A DNA stretch of 33,509 bases from Gemmatimonadota bacterium (GTDB taxonomy: Bacteria; Gemmatimonadota; Gemmatimonadetes; Palauibacterales; Palauibacteraceae): NCBI GenBank assembly GCA_027295155.1, contig JAPULH010000049.1, positions 1-33,509 on the forward strand. The letters are read 5' to 3'. Below the pieces are notes generated by a model. The model saw only the letters and a list, made by a program, of their open reading frames with translations. It was not told the DNA's origin and did no database searches. Shown in pieces: positions 27,406-33,509 of this stretch (its first letter is position 1; each line of letters starts with the position of its first letter). The position numbers and the translations under genes are program-made.

Positions 27406-29910
27406 TCAGCCATCCGGAGCCAGCTTGAGTTCGGCCTGCACCTCCTCCGCGACGGAGGCGTCCTCTGCGACGGAGGCGTCCGCGCCGGCGTTCTGCCCAA
27501 CTGCAGCGACGTGGAGGGCACGGACCACCGCTTCCCCCTTCAATCCCTTGAGGACCCGGACCGTCGCGGCCCGCCTCGAACGCGGCTGGAGCCGGTTCCC
27601 ATCGCTGGCCACGAGCTCCCCGGAGTCCAGCTCCCACATCAGCCGGTCGTCGCCTCGCAGCTCGACGAAGCCCACCAGGTCTCCGGCCTTATCGCGGTCT
27701 GGAAGGATGCCCACGCCCTTGCCGGCCCTCGATTGCAGGCGAAGCTCCGTGAGGGGAAGCCGCTTGCCGTAGCCGAGCGTCGTTGCCAAGCAGAAGCTGG
27801 CGTCTCGATGGGGCGCCTCGGCCGCCACCACCTCGTCGCCCGCTGGCATGTCGATGCCGCGAACCCCACGAGCGCTGCGTCCCATCGGCCGGATCTCCTG
27901 CTCCGCGAAGCGGATGGCCCTCCCGGCACGGGTGGCGAGGACGAGCTCCGCCGAGCCGTCGGTAACGAGGGCCGCCACCACTTCGTCGTCTCCGCTGAGT
28001 CCCGCGCCGATGATGCCTACGGCCCGGGCGTTTGCGTACTCGGCGAGCTCGGTTCTCTTCACCTGACCCTTCCGGGTCACCGTCACGAGAAAACGGTCCT
28101 TCCACTCGCCGACCGGAGTTGCGGACACCACTCGATCGTCCGCGGCGAGGGCGACGAATTCGGAGAGCGCACGGCCGCGCGAGCTCCGGGTCTCCAGCGG
28201 CAGGTCGGAGACGTGGGGCGTGTAGGCGCTGCCCGCGGCGCTCACGATCAGCAACCGGTCGCTGCCCCGGCACAAGAAGGCACGGCGGACGTAGTCGCCG
28301 GCACGGCTCTCGATCGCCTCGGCTCCCGAGAGCCCGGCGCCGGCTCGGATCGGAAGCGCCTTTACGTAGTCGCGCCGGCTGAGGAGCACGAGCACGGCGC
28401 CGTCCGCTCCGCCCGAAGGGAGGGGAAAGCTGTCACCCTCCAGGATCTCGGTTCGTCGGCCGTCGCCAAAGAGCGAAGTCAGCCGGGAGAGCTCGGAGCG
28501 CAGGCTCTGCTTGCGATGCTCCTCGTGCTCGGCCAGCTGACGCAGCTCGGCGATCCGTGCCTCGAGTTGGTCCAGCTCTCCATCGAGCTTCCGGTGCTCC
28601 AGAGCGGTCAGCCGAGAGAGGCGCATGGCCAGGATCGCCTCCGCCTGGGGTTCGGTCAGCTTGAGCTCCCTCCGGAGCCTGCTCGCCGCGGACTTCGGCT
28701 CGCGGGAACCGCGGATGATCTCGATCACCCGGTCGATCGCGTCGAGCGCCGTGAGGAGCCCGCGAACGATGTGGGCCCGCTCTTCCGATTGCCCGAGCTC
28801 GTAGGTGGCCCGCCGCCGGATCACCTGCAGGCGGAAGTCGATGAAGTACTGAAGGGCCTCTTTCAGGGTCATCTCCCGTGGGCGGCCCTCGTGAAGCGCC
28901 AGCATGATGACGCCGAAGGTGGTCCGGAGCTGTGTCCTCTTGAAGAGCGTCTCGACAACGTTCCGGGGGTCGGCGTCCCGCTTGAGCTCGATCACCAGAC
29001 GAATGCCATCCCGGTCCGACTCGTCGCGAAGGTCGCTGATCGCGTCGGAACGGCCCTGCCGGACCATCTTGGTGATCTGCTCGATCACGCGGGTCTTGTT
29101 GACCTGGTAGGGGATCTCGGTGATCACCAGCAGGCGCTTGCCGTACGCGCCTTCCTCGACGTGGATGCGGGCGCGCATCTCCACGAGCCCGCGGCCCGTC
29201 TCGTACGCCTGCCGGATCCCATCCCGGCCCCATATGTAGCCGCCCGTTGGGAAGTCGGGGCCGGTTACGTGGCTCATGAGATCCGCCACCTCGCACTCCG
29301 GGTGGTCGATCAGATGGTCGGCGGCGCTCAGAAGCTCCCGCAGGTTGTGTGGGGGGATCTTGGTGGCCATCCCGACGGCGATGCCGTCGGCACCGTTCAG
29401 CAGCAGGTGGGGGAGACGGGCGGGCAGGGTCTCGGGCTCCTGGAGGCGGCCGTCGAAGTTGGGCCGCCAGTCCGCCGTGTCGAGCTCGATCTCGGCGAGG
29501 AGCTCGAGCGCGATCGGGGCCAGCCTCACCTCGGTGTAACGGTAGGCAGCCGGCCTGTCGCCATCGATCGACCCGAAGTTACCCTGTCCGTCGAGAAGCG
29601 GGTAGCGGAGCGAGAACTCCTGCACCATGCGCACGAGCGTGTCGTAGACCGCGCTGTCACCGTGTGGGTGGTACTTGCCCAGAACATCCCCGACGACCGT
29701 CGCACTCTTCTTGTACGGACGATCCGGACGGAGCCCCATCTCGTGCATGGCGTACAGGATGCGGCGGTGCACGGGCTTGAGCCCGTCGCGGGCATCGGGA
29801 AGGGCGCGCTGGACGATCACGCTCATCGAATAGTCGATGAACGAGTCTTTCATCTCCTCCTCGATCAAGCGGGGAAGGATCCGCTCGTGCTGAAAGGAAG
29901 GCTTGACCAC
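27406..29910 (-). CDS. gyrA: Type IIA topoisomerase subunit A (GyrA/ParC family)
   Basis: This is the DNA breakage-reunion subunit. The N-terminal part [35 protein letters not shown] is followed by [13 protein letters not shown] with Ser86 and Asp90 (positions that mutate in quinolone resistance; here wild type) and the catalytic Tyr125 in YRYTEVRL. A coiled-coil region and a six-bladed C-terminal domain complete the 834 residues. The GyrA box (Gln-Arg-Arg-Gly-Gly-Lys/Arg-Gly) is not found: after YVKALPI, at about residue 522, the sequence is [11 protein letters not shown]. The protein may therefore act more like ParC. The GTG at 29910 is supported by GAGGTGA eight bases upstream; a GTG at 29922 lies inside that signal. 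Expression would start from the promoter at 29943-29971. It is 5.2 kb from gyrB and on the opposite strand. Confidence 0.93.
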   Translation of the reverse strand: MVKPSFQHERILPRLIEEEMKDSFIDYSMSVIVQRALPDARDGLKPVHRRILYAMHEMGLRPDRPYKKSATVVGDVLGKYHPHGDSAVYDTLVRMVQEFSLRYPLLDGQGNFGSIDGDRPAAYRYTEVRLAPIALELLAEIELDTADWRPNFDGRLQEPETLPARLPHLLLNGADGIAVGMATKIPPHNLRELLSAADHLIDHPECEVADLMSHVTGPDFPTGGYIWGRDGIRQAYETGRGLVEMRARIHVEEGAYGKRLLVITEIPYQVNKTRVIEQITKMVRQGRSDAISDLRDESDRDGIRLVIELKRDADPRNVVETLFKRTQLRTTFGVIMLALHEGRPREMTLKEALQYFIDFRLQVIRRRATYELGQSEERAHIVRGLLTALDAIDRVIEIIRGSREPKSAASRLRRELKLTEPQAEAILAMRLSRLTALEHRKLDGELDQLEARIAELRQLAEHEEHRKQSLRSELSRLTSLFGDGRRTEILEGDSFPLPSGGADGAVLVLLSRRDYVKALPIRAGAGLSGAEAIESRAGDYVRRAFLCRGSDRLLIVSAAGSAYTPHVSDLPLETRSSRGRALSEFVALAADDRVVSATPVGEWKDRFLVTVTRKGQVKRTELAEYANARAVGIIGAGLSGDDEVVAALVTDGSAELVLATRAGRAIRFAEQEIRPMGRSARGVRGIDMPAGDEVVAAEAPHRDASFCLATTLGYGKRLPLTELRLQSRAGKGVGILPDRDKAGDLVGFVELRGDDRLMWELDSGELVASDGNRLQPRSRRAATVRVLKGLKGEAVVRALHVAAVGQNAGADASVAEDASVAEEVQAELKLAPDG
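27449..27484 (-). repeat. Two tandem 18-bp units near the gyrA 3' end
   Basis: Two nearly identical in-frame 18-base units encode a repeated DASVAE in the acidic tail of the A subunit. They lie outside the conserved fold and may vary in copy number. Confidence 0.75.
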
Positions 29911-29942
29911 GATCTTTCTCACCTCGGTTTCGGTTGACTTTC

Positions 29943-29971
29943 GGTATAGCGGAAGAGCCCGCTCGACGCAA
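29943..29971 (-). promoter_or_regulatory. Promoter of the gyrA-like gene
   Basis: On the - strand TTGCGT (29971-29966) and TATACC (29948-29943) are exactly 17 bases apart. Transcription would begin near 29936, which leaves a leader of about 25 bases that holds the GAGGTGA ribosome-binding site. The rest of the 173-base divergent region toward 30084 shows only a weak possible promoter on the + strand (TTGCCT at 30012, TAATGA 17 bases later). Confidence 0.6.
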
Positions 29972-30083
29972 ATCGAGAGGGTCTGCGCCCGGCGACCCGC
30001 CGGCCCCGCACTTGCCTCGAGCGCCTCGCCGGCGTAATGAGCGGCGGCACGGGCATCGTGGAGAATCCAATAAGGAGTACGTC

Positions 30084-31169
30084 GTGGCCGACCGTTATGA
30101 CCTCCCACTTGTCAACTCGGTCCTGCATCCCACCGACTTCTCGAAGGCGAGCCAGCAGGCCTTCGCGCACGCCCTGGCGATCGCGCTGATCCGGAAGACC
30201 AGCCTGACGATCCTCCACGCCGGGGGCAATCGATCGAAGAGCTGGGACAGCTTCCCCTCCGTCCGCACAACCCTCGAGCGCTGGGGGATGTTGGAGGCGG
30301 GGAGCCCGCGCTCGGCAGTGTTCGATCAGCTGGCGGTGAGGGTGAAGAAGGTCATCTCCAAGGAGAAGAACCCTCTCGCCGCGTGCCTCGGATACCTGGA
30401 GGACCACGCGATCGATCTGATCGTCCTTGCCACCGGCGGGCGGCAGGGACTGCGGCGCTGGCTCAAAGGGTCGGCAGCCGAGAACATCGCCCAGCGCTCC
30501 GAGACGATGACGTTGTTCGTGCCGGACGGTGGCCGTGGGTTCGTCTCCGCCGGCAGTGGGCGGCTCACGCTGAGTCGGATCCTGGTGCCGATCGCCCACA
30601 CGCCCAGCCCCCAGCCGGCGGTGCAGTTCGCGGCCAGGATGGCCAGGGTGGCCGGCGGGGACGTTGGAGTGACCCTCCTGCACGTCGGAGACGCCGCGAA
30701 CGTGCCGGAGGTCCACATCCCGGAGGATTCGGCCGTCGAGTGGACGGGCGAGGTTCGCCAGGGAGAAGCCCCGGACGAGATCGTGGCCGAAGCCGATAGA
30801 TCGTCCGCCAACCTGATCGTGATGACGACGGACGGGCGCGATGTCCTCATCGACGCGCTGAGAGGGAGCCACACGGAGCGAGTGATTCGCCGTGGGCCGT
30901 GCCCGGTGCTCGCGGTGCCGGCCAGCTGGGCCGAGGAGTATCTGTCCGGTCGTCCGCTGGGAGACGTCGTCTCGGAGGAGCGGAGGCGCGAGACGAAGGT
31001 GCTGAAGAAGACGTTTCGCCAAGCGGCACAGAGCCTTCATCCCGACAGGGCATCGGATGAGGATGATCGGGCGCACCTCACGGATCTCATGGCGCGCGCC
31101 AACCGTGCCTACGAGAAGGGCGATCGGGTGGAGATCGAAAGAATCCGGAGGGAGCGGGAGCGAGGATAG
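30084..31169 (+). CDS. Tandem universal-stress protein with C-terminal J-like domain
   Basis: Two UspA-type domains are seen. The first (about residues 1-150) starts [24 protein letters not shown] and has [29 protein letters not shown] with TLFVP. The second (about 165-290) starts [25 protein letters not shown] and has [37 protein letters not shown]. The C-terminal 50 residues ([19 protein letters not shown], then ANRAYEKGD) carry His319-Pro320-Asp321 between two helices, as in J-domains that stimulate DnaK-type chaperones. The J-like part is short and lacks an obvious first helix, so that assignment is tentative. The GTG at 30084 has AAGGAG six bases upstream. It is divergent from the gyrA-like gene and ten bases from the peptidase gene, so those two form an operon. 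Confidence 0.82.
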   Translation: MADRYDLPLVNSVLHPTDFSKASQQAFAHALAIALIRKTSLTILHAGGNRSKSWDSFPSVRTTLERWGMLEAGSPRSAVFDQLAVRVKKVISKEKNPLAACLGYLEDHAIDLIVLATGGRQGLRRWLKGSAAENIAQRSETMTLFVPDGGRGFVSAGSGRLTLSRILVPIAHTPSPQPAVQFAARMARVAGGDVGVTLLHVGDAANVPEVHIPEDSAVEWTGEVRQGEAPDEIVAEADRSSANLIVMTTDGRDVLIDALRGSHTERVIRRGPCPVLAVPASWAEEYLSGRPLGDVVSEERRRETKVLKKTFRQAAQSLHPDRASDEDDRAHLTDLMARANRAYEKGDRVEIERIRRERERG

Positions 31170-31179
31170 CAGGCCGACG

Positions 31180-33006
31180 ATGTGGCTGGCCGCTACCCTC
31201 CTGTTCTTTCCGCTGCAGGCCGTTGGGCCCGTCCGCCAGGACGAGGCGGGCGGCTACTGGCAGCAGGATGCGGTGTACACGATCGAGGCCGAGCTGGACG
31301 AGGGGGCCGAGCTGCTCCGGGCAGCCGCGATCTTCGCGTACCGCAACCGCTCCCCGGACACGCTCGATGTCCTGTACTTCCACCTCTACCTGAACGCCTT
31401 CCGGCCGAACAGCCTCTGGGCCAGAACGGAGCAGCGGCCAGCGTTCGACTTTCAGTCGCTCCCGCCCGAAGACCAGGCGTTCCAGCGGCTCACCCGGGCC
31501 CGCGTTGGCGGGACGGAGCTCGCCGCCGAATACCCGTACGCGCCGGATTCCACCGTGGTCCGGCTCGCGTTGCCCGTGCCGCTCGCCCCCGGGGACTCTG
31601 TCGTCCTGGAGCTGGAGTGGGAGGCTCGCCCCTCGACGCTCTGCCGCCGCCAGTGTCGGTCCGGCCGCCACTACGATTTCGCGCAGTGGTATCCGAGGAT
31701 CGCGGTCTACGACCGCGGCGGCTGGCAGGCGCATCCCCTGTATCCGCAGGGCGAGTTCTACGGCGAGTTCGCGCGGTACGATGTGACCCTGGACCTCGCT
31801 GCCGACCAGGTGGTTGGCGCGACCGGCGTCCCCCTCTCGGGTGATCCGGGCTGGCGTTCAGCCTCCTCGAGCTCGGCCCCCGAACCGATGTACCAGAGGG
31901 CGTGGTACGGCGTGGTGGCTCCGCCGCGCTCGCCGCCGCGGCTCTTCCGGTCCGATGAAGCAGCGCCGGGCCGAAAGCGGGTGCGCTTCTACGCGGAGCA
32001 GGTGCACCACTTCGCGTGGAGCGTCGATCCCGCCTTCCTCTACGAGGGCGGCCTCCTCGAAGCCCGGACAAGCGACGCCGATCCGGTGGAGATCTCGATT
32101 CACGTCCTCTACCGGCCGGGAGACGAGGCCACGTGGGGCGGCGGGATCGCGCTGGAGCGGACGATCGGCGCGCTGCGCTGGCTTGAGGAGGTATTCGGCT
32201 CCTACCCCTATCCGCAGCTCACGAACCTTCACCGGCTGGAGGGCGGCGGAACCGAGTTCCCGATGCTGGTGATGAACGGATCGGCGAGCGAAGGGCTGAT
32301 CTTCCATGAGGTCTCTCACCAGTACGTCCACGGTATCCTCGCGAACAACGAGTGGCGGGAGGCCTGGCTCGACGAAGGGTTCGCCGAGTTCCTCACGACA
32401 TGGTTCCAGGAGCGGCAGGTCGGTCCGGGTGTGTGGACGCGGAAGCTCGAGCGTGCGGCGATGCTGGAGCGCAGCGGCATCACCGAGCCGGTCGGCACGC
32501 CCGCCGAGGAGTTCTCCAGCTTCCCGATGTACGGGGCGATGGCGTACACGAAGGCGTCCCTGATCTTCCGGATGCTCCGGGAGCTGCTGGGCGAGGATAC
32601 CTTTCGGCTGCTTCTCCGCGAGTACTACGCCCGCTACCGGCTGCGTCACGTCACCGAAGACGACCTTCGAGGGCTCGCCGACGAGGTGAGCGGCCGCTCG
32701 CTGGGCTGGTTCTTCGACGCCTGGCTGCACGGCACCGAAACCCTGGACTACGCTATCGGGGATGTCGAGATGGAAGTACGGGCGGACGGCACGTGGCGGA
32801 CGTTCGTGGAGATCCACCGGCTGGGGGGAATCTGGATGCCGATCGCCGTCCGCGTGGGCGATGTCGTGGTGATGGCCGAGTCGCGCGAGCCCCGTCAGCT
32901 CGTCGAAGTGGTCACCAGGCAGCGCCCCCGGATCGTCGAGCTGGATCCGGCCGCCCTTCTGCTGGAGGCGGACCGATCCAACAACCGGGTCAGAACCGGG
33001 CGATGA
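31180..33006 (+). CDS. Secreted M1-family metallopeptidase
   Basis: This is a gluzincin aminopeptidase. A hydrophobic N-terminus (MWLAATLLFFPLQAVG) should be a signal peptide. A beta-rich domain similar to the M1 N-terminal saddle follows. The catalytic part has GGGTEFPMLVMNG in place of the exopeptidase GAMEN motif, zinc ligands H376 and H380 in HEVSHQYVH, and E399 in WLDEGFAEFLT (HExxH-x18-E). Downstream come YTKASLIFRMLRELLGEDTF and the helical end GWFFDAWLHGTETLDY. At 608 residues it is shorter than PepN because the C-terminal domain is small. The ATG at 31180 was chosen for the signal peptide; its Shine-Dalgarno sequence is weak. It probably acts in the periplasm on peptides and is co-transcribed with the stress protein. 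It ends six bases from the convergent gene. Confidence 0.88.
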   Translation: MWLAATLLFFPLQAVGPVRQDEAGGYWQQDAVYTIEAELDEGAELLRAAAIFAYRNRSPDTLDVLYFHLYLNAFRPNSLWARTEQRPAFDFQSLPPEDQAFQRLTRARVGGTELAAEYPYAPDSTVVRLALPVPLAPGDSVVLELEWEARPSTLCRRQCRSGRHYDFAQWYPRIAVYDRGGWQAHPLYPQGEFYGEFARYDVTLDLAADQVVGATGVPLSGDPGWRSASSSSAPEPMYQRAWYGVVAPPRSPPRLFRSDEAAPGRKRVRFYAEQVHHFAWSVDPAFLYEGGLLEARTSDADPVEISIHVLYRPGDEATWGGGIALERTIGALRWLEEVFGSYPYPQLTNLHRLEGGGTEFPMLVMNGSASEGLIFHEVSHQYVHGILANNEWREAWLDEGFAEFLTTWFQERQVGPGVWTRKLERAAMLERSGITEPVGTPAEEFSSFPMYGAMAYTKASLIFRMLRELLGEDTFRLLLREYYARYRLRHVTEDDLRGLADEVSGRSLGWFFDAWLHGTETLDYAIGDVEMEVRADGTWRTFVEIHRLGGIWMPIAVRVGDVVVMAESREPRQLVEVVTRQRPRIVELDPAALLLEADRSNNRVRTGR

Positions 33007-33012
33007 AGAGAG

Positions 33013-33441
33013 CTACCTGCAGAGCAGCTCCTGCGCGGCTTCCTGAGCGGAGCTCGGCTCGACCGGCCCCGCGATCGTCACCGCGCGCTCGCCCTTGCCA
33101 TCGGGCAGGTGGAGAAGAAGGGGGCCGAGCGGCGGAGCGTCCCCTGAGCGGCCCGCACGTCCGGAAGCATCGACCACGACCAGGCGCCCTGGCGAGACAT
33201 GGTTCGCCAGCCAGATCCCATAGCGGATCCAGATGAGAAGAGGGTTCTCCGAGCCTTCCTCGACTAGCGCTCGGACCTCGGTATCGTAGCGTTCCACGGC
33301 CTCCTCGTAGAGACGGATATCGGTCGCCTTCAGGCGCCGGAGGATCGCCCGATAGACGGGCTGGACGTCGCGGATTCCGTGTCGCGCCAGGGCGGCTTCG
33401 TAGCGCTCGGCAGCTCGATCCGGACCGGCCCCGTCGGACAC
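33013..33441 (-). CDS. Hypothetical protein downstream of rho
   Basis: I do not recognise this 142-residue protein. The N-terminal two thirds look helical (AAERYEAALARHGIRDVQPVYRAILRRL, then YEEAVERYDTEVRALVEEG), followed by a small segment with IWIRYGIWLANHV and LVVVDASGR and a loop-rich end. It has no signal peptide or clear membrane helix. The start is the GTG at 33441, 12 bases after the rho stop, so the gene is probably co-transcribed with rho. It converges with the peptidase gene. Confidence 0.65.
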   Translation of the reverse strand: MSDGAGPDRAAERYEAALARHGIRDVQPVYRAILRRLKATDIRLYEEAVERYDTEVRALVEEGSENPLLIWIRYGIWLANHVSPGRLVVVDASGRAGRSGDAPPLGPLLLHLPDGKGERAVTIAGPVEPSSAQEAAQELLCR

Positions 33442-33453
33442 GGCGCTGCGTTC

Positions 33454-33509
33454 CTACTCGCCCGCCGTCATGGAGTCGAGGAACTCCTCGTTGTTGCTCG
33501 TCCGGCTCA
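33454..33509 (-). CDS. rho: Transcription termination factor Rho, C-terminal end (partial)
   Basis: Only the last 18 codons are inside the window, reading SRTSNNEEFLDSMTAGE before the TAG stop. The SRTSNNEEFL pattern with a short acidic end matches the C-terminus of bacterial Rho, a hexameric RNA helicase that stops transcription. The rest lies to the right of the window, so the call rests on this tail alone. Confidence 0.7.
   Translation of the reverse strand, partial: SRTSNNEEFLDSMTAGE

Noticed and set aside
24748-29937. Two very long + strand frames (24748-26733 and 26737-29937) opposite the - strand genes
   Set aside because: They mirror the codon pattern of the Nramp-like, lipoprotein and gyrA-like genes, are rich in His/Arg/Gln/Glu low-complexity text, and show no domain. 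They are GC-driven shadows.

Overview
The window is about 33.5 kb of GC-rich, densely packed bacterial chromosome. LptF/LptG-type permeases, lipoprotein and signal-peptide proteins, and a PorX-type response regulator point to a diderm bacterium. Many GTG/TTG starts, 4-base gene overlaps and the gene mix (PorX, SPFH protein, RecF-DciA-GyrB, Nramp-like carrier) recall Gemmatimonadota or relatives. That phylum call is inference; no rRNA lies in the window.

Layout. (1) 65-1036, + strand: a sugar-nucleotide epimerase that probably ends an envelope-sugar operon entering from the left. (2) 6432-1048, - strand: lptF-lptG-cysQ-cysC-sat, a tight operon joining lipopolysaccharide export to synthesis and recycling of activated sulfate (PAPS). 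(3) 6698-17154, + strand: porX, a 293-bp palindromic element that supplies the porX stop codon, a family 2 glycosyltransferase, a small protein, a CNNM/CorC-type membrane protein, a zinc-ribbon protein, a beta-decarboxylating dehydrogenase, a thiolase, an SPFH protein with a membrane partner, and a 3-hydroxyacyl-CoA dehydrogenase. (4) 17198-23689, + strand: a promoter, then recF-dciA-gyrB-thyX, a DNA replication and precursor block. Both gyrB and thyX carry in-frame inteins. (5) 29910-23696, - strand: a gyrase/topoisomerase IV A subunit, a lipoprotein, an Nramp-like carrier and a secreted protein. (6) 30084-33006, + strand: a tandem universal-stress protein with a J-like tail, and a secreted M1 metallopeptidase. 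(7) 33509-33013, - strand: the last codons of rho, then an unknown gene.

The most notable items are these. The gyrB intein sits directly at the TOPRIM metal-binding motif and has a homing endonuclease that looks dead. A 164-residue mini-intein splits the ThyX catalytic signature in the next gene. recF has no ATG, GTG or TTG start that keeps its Walker A motif; an ATC preceded by a Shine-Dalgarno sequence and a short leader ORF is the best candidate. The palindromic element after porX looks like a MITE or a structured RNA. The GyrA-like protein lacks a recognisable GyrA box. A USP-USP-J-like fusion is also present. No tRNA, rRNA, CRISPR array or transposase gene was seen.
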